Assembly (NCBI GenBank): GCA_947174505.1
Contig: CAMWJF010000008.1
Coordinates: 35,204 to 99,203 of the forward strand
Source: an uncultured Lachnospiraceae bacterium
Lineage (GTDB): Bacteria > Bacillota > Clostridia > Lachnospirales > Lachnospiraceae
DNA: 64,000 nt
Reading direction: 5' to 3'
Under the pieces are notes generated by a model, which did not search any database, was not told the DNA's origin, and worked only from the letters and a program-made list of their open reading frames with translations. The position numbers were made by a program, and so were the translations under genes. Positions 7,559-17,232 of the stretch are shown one piece after another. Each line of letters begins with the position of its first letter. The first letter of the stretch is position 1.

Positions 7559-9346
7559 ATGAACGAATCGGATAAGTTGGAAGGACTGCAGGAGGGAGAA
7601 AGCAGGGAAAACGATGTCTATACAGATCCTTATGTCTCCGAGAGCAGCAAAGATGTTTACACAACGCCGGAAGTGGTGGAAACGGCAGTTGTTGTAGAGG
7701 AGACGGAGCCCGCGGCGGTTGTTGCGGATACGCACGGTCTTTTTTCCGGGAATCAGGCAGAAAACCAGTCCCCTTACGGGAATCAGAACAGCGGTTACGG
7801 CGCGCAGCCTCCTTACGGAAATCAGACGGGCGGTTACGGCATGCAGCTTCCCTATGGGAACCAGACCGACGGTTACGGTATGCAGCCTCCCTACGGGAAC
7901 CAGGCGGGCAGCTACGGTATGCAGTCTCCTTATGGGAACCAGGCGGGCGGTTACGGTATGCAGCCTCCCTACGGGAATCAGGCGGGCAGCTACGATGCAC
8001 AGCCTCCCTACGGGAACCAGACGGGCAGCTACGACGGGCAGCTCCCTTATGGGAATCAGAACGGCAGCTATGGGGCACAGTCCCCTTATGGGAGTCAGAC
8101 GGGCAGTTACGATGTGCAGTCCCTTTATGGGAATCAGAACAGCAGCTATGGGGCACAGCCCCCTTATGGGGATCAGGCGGGCAGCTACGACGGGCAGCCC
8201 CCTTATGGAAACCAGGCGGGCAGCTACGGGTCACAGTCCCCTTATGGGAGTCAGGCGGGGAGCTACGGCGGGCAGTCTCCTTATGGGAATCAGGCGGGAA
8301 GCAGCGACACACAGTCTCCCTACGGAAACCAGCAGGCAGGCGGCGGCTATGGTGGGCAGCCTCCCTATGGCGGACAGCCGCCTTACAACAATCCTTACAG
8401 CCCCTATGCCCTGCCTCAGAAAAAGCAGAATACAGGGCTGATTGTGGGTATCGTCATCGGTATTATCGTTCTGTTTCTCGTGGCGGTATTTGCGCTGGCG
8501 AGCAAGGCGGTGAATCTGGCCTCCGAGAAGGAGAAGGAAGACCTTCGCCGTGATGTGTACGATTTTGATGACGATTATGATTATAATTTTCATAATGGCC
8601 ATGATGCGTATGACTTTGAATATGATTATGACGACAAATTTGATTACAGCGATTATTTTAGCGATGATGATTTATACGGTGACGACTATTTTGACGGCAC
8701 CGGGTACGACGACCGGTATTATAATCTGCATAACGAAATCAGGTCAGATCTTTCCTATCAGGTGGAGCTGGAGGATTATGAGTATGAGTCGGATTATGAG
8801 AATGTTATAATTCTGGCCAGCATCCCGGTTATTTCCGGGGAGAATGTGCCGAATCTGGATAAGATCAACGAGGATATCCGGGACGAAGTAGAGGAAATGA
8901 CAGAGCTTTTTGAGGAGGCGTATGAATCCCACGTCAGGGAGAGCGAGGAAAATTATTTCATGGCATCCCTGGTCGGTTATGTGGCCTATATGGATGAGGA
9001 TAAGCTGAGCATTGCCTATCAGGAGGAGATGTACAGCGACTGGGACGGCGGCGTTTATCTGCGGAGCATTAATATTGATATAAAAAACGGGGTTATTCTG
9101 GACAATGAGGATATCCTTGCGGTTGACGATGAATTTTCCGTGGAATTCCGCCAGAAGAGCGATGAGCAGAACGGGGAAATTTCCTACCTTACTTATATGA
9201 CGGATCAGCAGATTACGGATTATTTTAAATCTGACGATATCATTGTCTTCTACACGCCCAAGGGCATGGAGATTGGTTTTAACTACGAGGAGGGCTGGGT
9301 GACGGTCACCTACGAGGAATATGAAAAGTACCTGAAGGTATTTTAA
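7559..9346 (+). CDS. Membrane protein with Tyr/Gly/Gln tandem repeat and RsiV-like DUF3298 domain
   Basis: 595 residues in four parts. Residues 1-70 are acidic. Residues about 70-280 are some 15 copies of a 13-residue unit P-Y-G-N-Q-x-G-S-Y-G-x-Q-S, free of charge except rare Asp. A single membrane helix (TGLIVGIVIGIIVLFLVAVF) sits near 290-312, preceded by KK, which predicts the repeat inside and the rest outside. An Asp/Tyr-rich linker follows (about 330-385). The last 200 residues resemble the RsiV/DUF3298 extracytoplasmic domain (YLTYMTDQQITDYF, FYTPKGMEIGF). GGAGG lies six bases before ATG 7559. It is inserted between cinA and recA. Function unknown; the DUF3298 module suggests an envelope sensor or a glycan/lysozyme-binding role. 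Confidence 0.8.
   Translation: MNESDKLEGLQEGESRENDVYTDPYVSESSKDVYTTPEVVETAVVVEETEPAAVVADTHGLFSGNQAENQSPYGNQNSGYGAQPPYGNQTGGYGMQLPYGNQTDGYGMQPPYGNQAGSYGMQSPYGNQAGGYGMQPPYGNQAGSYDAQPPYGNQTGSYDGQLPYGNQNGSYGAQSPYGSQTGSYDVQSLYGNQNSSYGAQPPYGDQAGSYDGQPPYGNQAGSYGSQSPYGSQAGSYGGQSPYGNQAGSSDTQSPYGNQQAGGGYGGQPPYGGQPPYNNPYSPYALPQKKQNTGLIVGIVIGIIVLFLVAVFALASKAVNLASEKEKEDLRRDVYDFDDDYDYNFHNGHDAYDFEYDYDDKFDYSDYFSDDDLYGDDYFDGTGYDDRYYNLHNEIRSDLSYQVELEDYEYESDYENVIILASIPVISGENVPNLDKINEDIRDEVEEMTELFEEAYESHVRESEENYFMASLVGYVAYMDEDKLSIAYQEEMYSDWDGGVYLRSINIDIKNGVILDNEDILAVDDEFSVEFRQKSDEQNGEISYLTYMTDQQITDYFKSDDIIVFYTPKGMEIGFNYEEGWVTVTYEEYEKYLKVF
7772..8389 (+). repeat. 39-base tandem repeat encoding PYGNQ units
   Basis: About 15 imperfect 39-base units, each coding 13 residues with the core PYGNQ. 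Unit boundaries stay in frame; wobble positions vary (CCTTACGGG, CCCTATGGG, CCCTACGGA), so the protein repeat is conserved more tightly than the DNA. Because 39 is a multiple of three and the units avoid stops, two other frames are also open here, which produces spurious ORFs. Confidence 0.9.
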
Positions 9347-9354
9347 ACAGGGCA

Positions 9355-9405
9355 GGGGAAAAGGCGCGCACGTGGGAGTTTACGGCTGCGGCCTTTTCCT
9401 TTTTG
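9355..9405 (+). terminator. Rho-independent terminator after the repeat protein
   Basis: GGGGAAAAGGC and GGCCTTTTCC pair across a 27-base loop and are followed by TTTTT. A second inverted repeat, ACCAGGG with CCCTGGT (9418-9452), lies just behind it. Confidence 0.65.
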
Positions 9406-9648
9406 GTTATGACAAGGACCAGGGTGTAAAAAGCGCCTTTTGACGCCCTGGTCTACAAATAATAACTTGCGGTTTTCCGGTTTCTCTGGTAGACTTGTCT
9501 TATCTGAGAAAGTGGAATCTGTTATGCATATGCATGTCCGGCATTTCGCCACGATTTCCATATTCTTTCATATTTTACAGAGGAAAGGAGGGTAAAGTGT
9601 CATTTATGGGACATGAAAAATGTTAAGATCATTTTATCAAATTTGAAG

Positions 9649-9696
9649 TTGACAAAAACGAACATTTGTTTTATTCTATGGTAAGAACAAATGTTC
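9649..9696 (+). promoter_or_regulatory. recA promoter with two LexA (SOS) boxes
   Basis: TTGACA (9649-9654), 17 bases, TATTCT (9672-9677) form a strong sigma-A promoter. CGAACATTTGTTTT (9659-9672) fills the spacer and matches the Gram-positive LexA box CGAAC-N4-GTTYB. A second box, GAACAAATGTTC (9685-9696), covers the predicted start of transcription. Double boxes predict tight SOS repression of recA. Confidence 0.85.
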
Positions 9697-9738
9697 TACA
9701 ATCGGGAGCGGGGAAGCCGCTCTGACATGGAGGGAAAC

Positions 9739-10839
9739 ATGGAAAAAGATGAAAAATTAAAAGCGTTGGATGCGGCCTTAGGGCAGATAGAGAGGCAGTT
9801 CGGAAAGGGCGCCGTTATGAAGCTGGGCGACCCTTCCGTACAGATGAATGTGGAGACGATACCCACGGGATCTTTGAGTCTGGATATTGCGCTGGGACTC
9901 GGTGGAATTCCGAAGGGCAGGGTGATTGAGATTTACGGTCCTGAGTCCAGTGGTAAAACCACGGTTACCCTGCATATGATTGCGGAGGTGCAGAAGAGGG
10001 GCGGCATTGCCGGATTTATTGACGCAGAGCATGCCCTGGATCCCGTCTATGCGAAGAACATCGGCGTGGATATTGACAACCTTTATATTTCCCAGCCGGA
10101 CTGCGGAGAGCAGGCACTGGAGATTACGGAGACGATGGTGCGTTCAGGCGCGGTGGATATTATTGTGGTGGACTCTGTAGCGGCCCTTGTGCCGAAAGCG
10201 GAGATTGACGGCGACATGGGCGACAGCCACGTGGGACTGCAGGCCAGACTGATGTCGCAGGCGCTCAGAAAGCTGACTGCGGTTATCAGCAAATCCAACT
10301 GTACGGTTATTTTTATTAACCAGCTTCGTGAGAAAGTGGGCGTTATGTTCGGAAACCCGGAGACGACCACGGGCGGCCGCGCCCTGAAATTCTACTCTTC
10401 CGTCAGACTGGACGTCAGAAGGATTGAGGCGCTGAAACAGGGCGGCGAGGTAATCGGAAACAGAACCCGCGTAAAGATCGTTAAGAATAAGGTGGCGCCG
10501 CCTTTCAGGGAGGCGGAATTTGATATTATGTTCGGCGAGGGTATTTCGACGCAGGGCGATATTCTGGATCTGGCGGCGGAGAATAATATTATCAATAAGA
10601 GCGGTGCATGGTATGCCTATGACGGGAGCAAGATCGGGCAGGGCAGGGAGAATGCGAAGCAGTATCTGAAGGATAACCCGCAGATCTGTGCCGAAGTGGA
10701 GAGAAAGGTCAGAGAGCTTTTCAATATGGAGACGGATTCCGCGGAGGAGAAACCGGCCGGAGAGGCAGCTTCCGAAACGCCATCGAAGCCCGCCAAGGCG
10801 TCCAAGGCCGATAAGGAAGCCGAAAAGGAGAAGGCATAA
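9739..10839 (+). CDS. recA: Recombinase RecA
   Basis: 366 residues. [18 protein letters not shown] opens the protein. Walker A is GPESSGKTT, the [19 protein letters not shown] loop 2 region is intact, and the acidic, Ala/Lys-rich tail is typical. RecA forms the strand-exchange filament and stimulates LexA self-cleavage. The ATG at 9739 has AGGAGG-like GGAGGG five bases upstream; an in-frame ATG at 9691 lies inside the second LexA box at the transcription start and cannot be the real start. The gene is followed by recX after 83 bases. Confidence 0.97.
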   Translation: MEKDEKLKALDAALGQIERQFGKGAVMKLGDPSVQMNVETIPTGSLSLDIALGLGGIPKGRVIEIYGPESSGKTTVTLHMIAEVQKRGGIAGFIDAEHALDPVYAKNIGVDIDNLYISQPDCGEQALEITETMVRSGAVDIIVVDSVAALVPKAEIDGDMGDSHVGLQARLMSQALRKLTAVISKSNCTVIFINQLREKVGVMFGNPETTTGGRALKFYSSVRLDVRRIEALKQGGEVIGNRTRVKIVKNKVAPPFREAEFDIMFGEGISTQGDILDLAAENNIINKSGAWYAYDGSKIGQGRENAKQYLKDNPQICAEVERKVRELFNMETDSAEEKPAGEAASETPSKPAKASKADKEAEKEKA

Positions 10840-10922
10840 GGAAGAATGAGAAAGGAATCCCAGTGGGGAGAACCCTGTCGTCCAGGAAAGGCCGACGGGA
10901 TTTAGGATGCAGGGAAAACGAA

Positions 10923-11540
10923 ATGATCGTCACACAGCTTACGGATATGGGAAAAGGCCGCTATAAGGTGTACATAGAGGAACGCCCGGCTTTTGCGCTT
11001 TACAGAGGAGAGCTGAAGCGTCTGGGAATCAGAGAAGGGGAAGAGATCACGGAGGAGAGCCTGCGTGAGATCCATGAGGAAATTCTGCCGCTGCGGGCAA
11101 AGAAGCGGGCGATGAATCTGCTGCAGAAAAGAGAATATACGGCGGCCGCCCTGCGCGGGAAGCTGCGGGACGGGGAGTACCCGGAGGCGTGCATCGATGA
11201 GGCGGTCGCCTATGTGGAATCCTACGGTTATGTGGACGATCAGCGTTATGCAAAGGATTTTATTGTCTATAATCTGGACAGAAAGAGCCGGGTGCGGATC
11301 GAACAGGATCTTATGCGGAAAGGAATTCGAAAAGAAACGATACGCGCTGTCTTTGACGAACTGGAGGAGGAGGGCACGAAGCAGGATGAGGCAGCTATGA
11401 TACAGAGCCTTCTGGAAAAGAAAAAATATGACGCAAAAACAGCCGATGGGCAGGAAAAACAGAGAATGTACGCCTATCTCTACCGAAAAGGCTTTCATTC
11501 CGATTCGATTAACAGAGCTCTTTTGCTTGACATAACATAA
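10923..11540 (+). CDS. recX: Regulatory protein RecX
   Basis: 205 residues with the three-helix tandem modules of RecX (KKRAMNLLQKREYTAAALRGKL, YVDDQRYAKDFI, RIEQDLMRKGI). RecX binds the RecA filament and limits its growth and activity. The protein starts at MIVTQLTDMGKGRYKVYIEE, matching clostridial homologues; the GTG at 10863 would add 20 unlikely residues. Position directly behind recA supports co-transcription under the SOS promoter. Its stop codon overlaps the promoter of rny. Confidence 0.9.
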   Translation: MIVTQLTDMGKGRYKVYIEERPAFALYRGELKRLGIREGEEITEESLREIHEEILPLRAKKRAMNLLQKREYTAAALRGKLRDGEYPEACIDEAVAYVESYGYVDDQRYAKDFIVYNLDRKSRVRIEQDLMRKGIRKETIRAVFDELEEEGTKQDEAAMIQSLLEKKKYDAKTADGQEKQRMYAYLYRKGFHSDSINRALLLDIT

Positions 11541-11555
11541 AATTCAGTATAGAAT
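11527..11555 (+). promoter_or_regulatory. Sigma-A promoter of rny
   Basis: TTGACA (11527-11532), 17 bases, TAGAAT (11550-11555). The -35 box lies inside the last codons of recX, giving rny its own promoter 110 bases before the start codon. Confidence 0.75.
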
Positions 11556-11667
11556 TAGTTTGTTGTAGTTTTGCTAACTATCGGGCTGTCATGATTTGGA
11601 AAGTGTCGACAGCCGTCAATAGATTTGGTAATGTACAATGAAAACTAAATAAGGAGGTGCTCCTGTA

Positions 11668-13218
11668 ATGTGGTGGCAAGTTTTGTTAGCAATAGTCGTC
11701 ACACTGGTGATCGCCGTTCCGACTACCGCGCTGGTTGCGATTAACTATCAGAAAAAGATGGTGGAAGCAAAGCTCGGCAATGCGGACGAGAAAGCCAGGG
11801 AGATTATTGACGAAGCTCTCAAGACTGCTGAGACGAAGAAGCGAGAGTCGCTGCTTGAGGTCAAGGAAGAGTCCATTCGCACGAAGAATGAGCTGGACAA
11901 GGAAATCAAGGAACGACGCGCAGAAGCGCAGCGCTATGAGCGGCGCGTTCAGCAGAAGGAAGAGAACATCGACAAGAAAGCGGACGCTATTGAGAAGAAA
12001 GAAGCGAGCCTGGCAGAGAAGGAAGAAACTCTCGCCAAGCAGCGCGAAGAAATTTCCAAACTGAGCGAACAAAGATTACAGGAACTGGAACGAATCTCAG
12101 GATTGACCTCCGAACAGGCAAAAGACTATCTGTTGAAAATTGTTGAAGATGAAGTGAAGCACGAAACTGCTGTCATGGTTAAGGAAATGGAGAGCAGGGC
12201 GAAGGAGGAAGCGGACAAGAAGGCGAAAGAGTATGTTGTTACTGCCATTCAGAAATGTGCGGCAGACCATGTGTCCGAAACCACGATTTCTGTGGTACAG
12301 CTTCCCAATGATGAGATGAAAGGCAGGATCATCGGTAGAGAGGGGCGCAATATCAGAACGCTCGAGACGATGACAGGCGTGGACTTAATCATTGACGACA
12401 CACCCGAAGCAGTCATTCTTTCCGGCTTTGACCCGATCCGCAGGGAAGTGGCGAGGATCGCTCTCGAGAAGCTGATCGTGGACGGACGTATTCATCCGGC
12501 CAGGATTGAGGAAATGGTCGAGAAGGCGCAGAAGGAAGTCGAAGTTATGATGAAAGAGGAGGGCGAAGCAGCCACCCTCGAAGTCGGCGTACATGGTATC
12601 CATCCTGAACTGGTGAGACTGCTTGGTAAGATGAAGTTCAGAACCAGCTACGGGCAGAACGCTCTGAAACATTCCATTGAAGTGGCGCAGCTTTCGGGCT
12701 TATTGGCGGCGGAAATGGGACTGGATGTCAGAATGGCCAAGCGTGCAGGACTGCTGCATGATATTGGCAAAGCGGTGGATCACGAGATGGAAGGATCGCA
12801 TATCCAGCTTGGCGTAGAACTTTGCAGGAAGTATAAGGAAGGGCCGATCGTTATTAACGCGGTGGAATCCCATCACGGCGACGTGGAGGCCCAGACTCTG
12901 ATTGCATGTCTGGTACAGGCGGCTGATACGATTTCTGCGGCGAGACCGGGTGCGAGAAGAGAAACATTAGAGACATATACAACAAGACTGAAACAATTAG
13001 AAGACATCACAAACAATTTCAAAGGTGTGGATAAATCTTTTGCTATTCAGGCAGGTAGAGAGATTCGTGTAATGGTAGTTCCGGAACAGATTAGTGATTC
13101 TGATATGGTACTGCTCGCGAGAGATATTTCCAAGCAGATTGAGGCTGAGTTGGAATATCCCGGACAGATCAAGGTAAATGTGATCCGAGAGAGTCGTGTC
13201 ATAGACTATGCCAAATAG
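11668..13218 (+). CDS. rny: Ribonuclease Y
   Basis: 516 residues in the usual RNase Y order. A membrane anchor (residues about 3-25) is followed by a long charged coiled coil (30-190), a KH RNA-binding domain ([15 protein letters not shown]), an HD domain with [10 protein letters not shown] and SHHGDVE, and a C-terminal domain. RNase Y is the membrane-tethered endoribonuclease that starts mRNA decay in Firmicutes. TAAGGAGGTGCTCCTGTA precedes the start; the ribosome site sits in a short GGAG/CTCC palindrome. A strong terminator follows. Confidence 0.96.
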   Translation: MWWQVLLAIVVTLVIAVPTTALVAINYQKKMVEAKLGNADEKAREIIDEALKTAETKKRESLLEVKEESIRTKNELDKEIKERRAEAQRYERRVQQKEENIDKKADAIEKKEASLAEKEETLAKQREEISKLSEQRLQELERISGLTSEQAKDYLLKIVEDEVKHETAVMVKEMESRAKEEADKKAKEYVVTAIQKCAADHVSETTISVVQLPNDEMKGRIIGREGRNIRTLETMTGVDLIIDDTPEAVILSGFDPIRREVARIALEKLIVDGRIHPARIEEMVEKAQKEVEVMMKEEGEAATLEVGVHGIHPELVRLLGKMKFRTSYGQNALKHSIEVAQLSGLLAAEMGLDVRMAKRAGLLHDIGKAVDHEMEGSHIQLGVELCRKYKEGPIVINAVESHHGDVEAQTLIACLVQAADTISAARPGARRETLETYTTRLKQLEDITNNFKGVDKSFAIQAGREIRVMVVPEQISDSDMVLLARDISKQIEAELEYPGQIKVNVIRESRVIDYAK

Positions 13219-13222
13219 TACA

Positions 13223-13254
13223 AAACCCCGCAGATTTTATTCTGCGGGGTTTTT
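13223..13254 (+). terminator. Terminator after rny
   Basis: AACCCCGCAGA pairs with TCTGCGGGGTT around a 6-base loop and runs into TTTTT. A clear intrinsic terminator. Confidence 0.92.
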
Positions 13255-13336
13255 CAGCGGGTGCGGACAGATACTTATTTAACATTTTTACCATAAAATG
13301 GCCTTAGAAATACAGAAAATTGTCGTATATGCATAC

Positions 13337-13365
13337 TTGTGAAATTGGCATACTTATAGTAGAAT
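13337..13365 (+). promoter_or_regulatory. Promoter of the aminotransferase gene
   Basis: TTGTGA (13337-13342), 17 bases, TAGAAT (13360-13365), about 65 bases before the start codon. Confidence 0.6.
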
Positions 13366-13429
13366 AAATATCGGTGTATGATTGTATACAATTATTCAAT
13401 AGCATGATTACAGGATGCAGGAGGGTACT

Positions 13430-14731
13430 ATGAAAGCGTACAGTGTGATGACCAAAAAAGAACTCATGGCACAGAAGACGGAGCTTGAGAGACAGTTTGC
13501 CGAGGCTAAGGGAAAGGGCTTGCAGCTTGATATGTCCAGGGGTAAGCCGGAACCGGCACAGCTTGATATGGGCATGGGTCTTATGGATGCTTTAAATGCC
13601 GATTCGGATATGAAGTGCATGGAAGGCGTGGATACGAGAAACTATGGTCTGATGGATGGCATCACGGAGGCGAAACATCTGATGGCGGATGTGATGGATG
13701 TTTCGGCGGAGAATGTGATTGTTTTTGGCAATTCCAGTCTGGCAATCATGTATGATACGGTTTCCCGTTCCTATACACACGGCGTTATGGGATCGACTCC
13801 CTGGTGCAAGCTGGATCAGGTCAAATTTTTATGTCCCGTACCGGGCTATGACAGACATTTTGCAATCACGCAGCATTTCGGAATTGAAATGATTCCGATT
13901 CCGATGACGCCCACGGGGCCGGATATGGATCTTGTGGAAAAATATGTGTCGACGGATGCGGCAGTGAAGGGAATCTGGTGTGTGCCCAAGTATTCCAATC
14001 CGCAGGGAATCACTTATTCCGATGAGACGGTGAGACGCTTTGCGGCGCTGAAGCCGGCAGCGGAGGATTTCCGTATTTATTGGGATAACGCTTATGCAGT
14101 GCATCATCTTTATGAGGACAGACAGGATACGCTTCTTGAGATTCTGAGTGAGTGTGAGAAGGCGGGCAATCCGGATATGGTTTTTGAATTCTGCTCCACC
14201 TCCAAAATCACCTTCTCCGGCGCGGGTATGGCGGCGATGGCTGCATCTTCGGCCAATTTGGCTGATGTGAAGAAGACTTTGACCTTACGGACCATCGGTT
14301 ATGACAAGGTGAATCAGCTTCGCCATGCCAGATATTTTAAAAATCTGGAGGGAATGCTTGCCCATATGAAGAAACACGCGGATATTATCAGACCCAAGTT
14401 TGAGGCAGTGCTTTCGGTTTTGGAGCGGGAGCTCGGGGGTTTAGGGATCGGAGAGTGGACGAAACCGCTGGGCGGTTATTTCATTTCCTTTGAGTCGATG
14501 GAGGGCTGTGCGAAAGAGATCGTGGCAAAATGTAAGGAGCTTGGCGTGGTTCTCACTGGCGCAGGCGCAACCTTCCCTTACGGAAAGGATCCGAAAGACA
14601 GCAATATCCGTATTGCACCCACTTATCCGACAGCGGAGGAGATGGCACAGGCTACGGACGTGTTCGTGCTTTGTGTAAAGCTGGCAAGCGTGGAGAAGCT
14701 GCTGCGGGAGGCAGTTGCCGAAACCGCCTAA
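13430..14731 (+). CDS. Class I aspartate aminotransferase (type Ic, MocR-like fold)
   Basis: 433 residues. The opening LQLDMSRGKPEPAQLDM, the central PKYSNPQGITYSDETVRR and the PLP-lysine region EFCSTSKITFSGAGMA match the subgroup Ic aspartate aminotransferases (Pfam Asp_aminotransf), which interconvert aspartate/oxaloacetate and glutamate/2-oxoglutarate. The lysine in STSK is the expected Schiff-base residue. GGAGGGTACT sits before ATG 13430; ATG 13415 lies upstream of that ribosome site. It is monocistronic or followed loosely by a NUDIX gene 94 bases away. Substrate preference is inferred from family only. Confidence 0.85.
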   Translation: MKAYSVMTKKELMAQKTELERQFAEAKGKGLQLDMSRGKPEPAQLDMGMGLMDALNADSDMKCMEGVDTRNYGLMDGITEAKHLMADVMDVSAENVIVFGNSSLAIMYDTVSRSYTHGVMGSTPWCKLDQVKFLCPVPGYDRHFAITQHFGIEMIPIPMTPTGPDMDLVEKYVSTDAAVKGIWCVPKYSNPQGITYSDETVRRFAALKPAAEDFRIYWDNAYAVHHLYEDRQDTLLEILSECEKAGNPDMVFEFCSTSKITFSGAGMAAMAASSANLADVKKTLTLRTIGYDKVNQLRHARYFKNLEGMLAHMKKHADIIRPKFEAVLSVLERELGGLGIGEWTKPLGGYFISFESMEGCAKEIVAKCKELGVVLTGAGATFPYGKDPKDSNIRIAPTYPTAEEMAQATDVFVLCVKLASVEKLLREAVAETA

Positions 14732-14824
14732 AAGCAGCGTTTTCCCATGGATGATGTGTGCCGCAAAAGGCGGCATGGAGACTTGTGGTAAGAAATTATA
14801 GTTTAAGAAAAGGATATCAATAAA

Positions 14825-15367
14825 ATGGCGGACAATCATTACGAGCGGTTAGGCAGGGAACTGGTTCACAAGGGTGCAATCATTGATTATTATCAGGATA
14901 CGATCCGTGTGGAAAACGGCAATGTGGTCAAGTGGGATCTGATTGACCATAAGGGCGCGGCGGCTGTTGTGGCGGTGAAGGACGACGGGAAACTTCTGAT
15001 GGTGAGACAGTACCGCAATGCGTTGGACCGTGAGACGCTGGAAATTCCGGCCGGCGGTTTAAACAGTGTGGATGAGCCGACGAAAGAGGCGGCGGCCAGG
15101 GAGCTGGAGGAGGAGACTGGCTATGTGGCGGGAAAACTGGAGCTTCTGCTGACGCTGCGGACGACAGTTGCCTTCTGCAACGAAAAGATAGATGTGTATC
15201 TGGCGACGGATTTGAAGCCCGGCCGCCAGCATCTGGATGAGGATGAATTTTTGAATGCGGAAAGCCATGATCTTGACGAACTGGTGCAGATGATTTATGA
15301 TTGCAGGATTCAGGACGGAAAGACGGTATCTGCGATTTTGGCCTACAAGGGAAAATACGGAAAGTAG
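14825..15367 (+). CDS. NUDIX hydrolase, ADP-ribose pyrophosphatase-like
   Basis: 180 residues. The NUDIX box is complete: G-LNSVD-E, seven residues, then RELEEETGY, with the upstream ETLEIPAGG typical of ADP-ribose pyrophosphatases (NudF/YqkG). These hydrolyse ADP-ribose to AMP and ribose-5-phosphate with Mg2+. The NudF-type VRQYRNALDRE segment before the box agrees. AAAAGGATATCAATAAA precedes the ATG. It sits between the aminotransferase and a SpoIIM-like gene; in many Lachnospiraceae a NUDIX gene precedes spoIIM and xerD in this same order. Confidence 0.88.
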   Translation: MADNHYERLGRELVHKGAIIDYYQDTIRVENGNVVKWDLIDHKGAAAVVAVKDDGKLLMVRQYRNALDRETLEIPAGGLNSVDEPTKEAAARELEEETGYVAGKLELLLTLRTTVAFCNEKIDVYLATDLKPGRQHLDEDEFLNAESHDLDELVQMIYDCRIQDGKTVSAILAYKGKYGK

Positions 15368-15459
15368 CATATGTTATTAAATTTAGTACTGTGCAGGATG
15401 CAGTCATGCCTCGTCCCTTTGGGACATATACTGATCCTAGAGAAGAATGAAGAGGCGGT

Positions 15460-16071
15460 GTGATCTTGCACAGACAGTTTGGGGTCAAAAACGGTTATCA
15501 CATAGCATACCTGTTTATGATCGGTCTTTTTATGGGAATCCTGCTTGTTAATCTGGGACATGATACCTGGATCAGAAACGGCAGCCTGCTGGGGACGGAG
15601 ATGATGAACAGACTGAAAAACAGCAGACCGGAAGGAGAGGGGCTGGTGGGATACATTCTCAGGCACCGTCTGTTCACGGGCTGCCTTTTATGTCTGGTTT
15701 CCACAACCTTGGTAGGGATGCCGTTTCTTTGTGTCTATATCTGCTATATGGGGCTTTCGGCGGGCTGCCTTCTCTCTGTGGCCGTAGTCCGCTACGGAAT
15801 CAGGGGTCTGCTGTTTATGGCAGCCGTGTTGTTTCCGCAGGCGTTGCTGCTGGTTCCGGCTTATATTCTCCTTATTTTCTGGGCGGCAGATGTAAATCGG
15901 ACGCTCTATGCGCCAAGGACGCAGCTGGAGGGTTACGAGCGGTACAGCGGGCGGTTTTATTTGAAAAAGGGAGTGCAGATTGTCGGCATTATGACAGTTG
16001 TCATAATTGGATGCCTGCTGGAGAGTTATGTCAATCCAAGTATTCTCCATTTTGTCCTAAAAATCTTCTAA
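15460..16071 (+). CDS. spoIIM: Stage II sporulation protein M-like membrane protein
   Basis: 203 residues with four to five hydrophobic stretches and the SpoIIM-like pattern: an N-terminal helix ending in LLVNLGHDTW, then LFTGCLLCLVSTTLVGMPFL and the C-terminal VVIIGCLLESYVNP. SpoIIM works with SpoIID and SpoIIP in septal peptidoglycan thinning and engulfment. The start is GTG 15460. Direct evidence is topology and resemblance only, so a DUF95-family protein of other function is possible. The position before xerD matches the spoIIM-xerD order seen in clostridia. Confidence 0.72.
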   Translation: MILHRQFGVKNGYHIAYLFMIGLFMGILLVNLGHDTWIRNGSLLGTEMMNRLKNSRPEGEGLVGYILRHRLFTGCLLCLVSTTLVGMPFLCVYICYMGLSAGCLLSVAVVRYGIRGLLFMAAVLFPQALLLVPAYILLIFWAADVNRTLYAPRTQLEGYERYSGRFYLKKGVQIVGIMTVVIIGCLLESYVNPSILHFVLKIF

Positions 16072-16187
16072 AAAATTTTTTTATTCTTTTTTCCAAGATG
16101 TAGTAGACATAAAATCATATACGGACGATATGTTGTGCCTCGGATAGAAAAGGGCGCAAATGCCCGTAAATTCAAGAAAAATTCCAT

Positions 16188-16216
16188 TTGCTTTTCTAAA
16201 AAAATCTGATTATAAT
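16188..16216 (+). promoter_or_regulatory. Promoter of xerD
   Basis: TTGCTT (16188-16193), 17 bases, TATAAT (16211-16216), about 60 bases before the start codon. Confidence 0.7.
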
Positions 16217-16277
16217 GGTACTCAGACAGTGACTCGATTTACATAAAGAGAACGTACAGGGAAGGGCCTCCAAGTAA

Positions 16278-17162
16278 ATGGAAAAAGAGATTGGCGCATT
16301 TATTACATATTTACATAATGTGAAGAATACCTCTGGTAATACAGAAATGTCTTACAGAAGAGATCTGGAAAAGGTATCGCATTTTATGGAATCGCGCGGT
16401 ATCCGTGAGACGAAAGATATAAAGGCGCAGGATCTGGCTGACTATGTGAAATTTTTGGAGGACAGTAAATTTGCGGCGGCCACGGTGTCCCGCAATATAG
16501 CATCCCTGAAGGCGTTTTATCATTATATGGTGCAGGAGGGGCTGGCGGAGGAAGATATCTCCGATAAACTCAAAGCGCCTAAAATTGAGAAAAAGGCGCC
16601 GGAGATCATGTCGCCGGACGAGGTGGTGCGGCTCCTGGAGCAGCCAGCGGGGGACAGTCCCAAGGAAATCCGGGATAAGGCGATGTTAGAGCTTCTCTAC
16701 GCCACGGGAATCCGTGTGACGGAGCTGATAACGCTGCATCTTTCCGACGTGAATATGCAGATGAGCTTCATTCTCTGCCGCGACCGCAACAAGGAGAGGA
16801 TCATTCCGTTTGGCGCGGCGGCCAAGAACGCATTGGCCAGATATCTGGACGGTACCAGAGAGGAAATGCTGGAGAATAAAAAGTCGGAGGTGTTGTTTGC
16901 CAACTGCTCCGGGCAGCCGATGAGCAGACAGGGGTTCTGGAAACTCATCAAGCATTATGCGAAGAAGGCGGATATTCAGGCCGATATTACGCCCCATACG
17001 CTGCGCCATTCCTTTGCGGCGCATCTTGTGGAGAACGGTGCGGATCTTCGGAGCGTACAGGAAATGCTGGGGCATTCCGATATTTCCACCACGCAGATTT
17101 ACGCGAACCTGAACCATAATCATATCAGAGAGGTATACGCGAAGGCGCACCCGCGCGGATAA
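16278..17162 (+). CDS. xerD: Site-specific tyrosine recombinase XerD
   Basis: 294 residues. An N-terminal SAM-like core-binding domain is followed by the catalytic domain with ATGIRVTELI (first Arg), HTLRHSFAAHL (His-x-x-Arg), MLGHSDISTTQIYANL (His and nucleophilic Tyr) and an end at KAHPRG. XerD with XerC resolves chromosome dimers at dif. The chromosomal context and close match to housekeeping XerD make a phage or ICE integrase unlikely. An intrinsic terminator follows. Confidence 0.92.
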   Translation: MEKEIGAFITYLHNVKNTSGNTEMSYRRDLEKVSHFMESRGIRETKDIKAQDLADYVKFLEDSKFAAATVSRNIASLKAFYHYMVQEGLAEEDISDKLKAPKIEKKAPEIMSPDEVVRLLEQPAGDSPKEIRDKAMLELLYATGIRVTELITLHLSDVNMQMSFILCRDRNKERIIPFGAAAKNALARYLDGTREEMLENKKSEVLFANCSGQPMSRQGFWKLIKHYAKKADIQADITPHTLRHSFAAHLVENGADLRSVQEMLGHSDISTTQIYANLNHNHIREVYAKAHPRG

Positions 17163-17232
17163 GTGGGAACAGGGCGCAGCAGGCGGAAACAAAACGGCGC
17201 AGGAAAAACAGAACGATATCAGGTGTATCAGG

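Noticed and set aside
7772..8389. Tandem repeat as a CRISPR array
   Set aside because: No unique spacers; units are contiguous, vary throughout, and code in frame.
7527..8441. Long frames on both strands across the 39-base repeat
   Set aside because: The repeat unit lacks stops in several frames, so these are artefacts of periodicity. Only the 7559 frame continues into a membrane helix and a recognisable domain.
9691..9738. Upstream ATG as recA start
   Set aside because: It lies in the second LexA box at the predicted transcription start, and the 16 added residues do not occur in RecA proteins.
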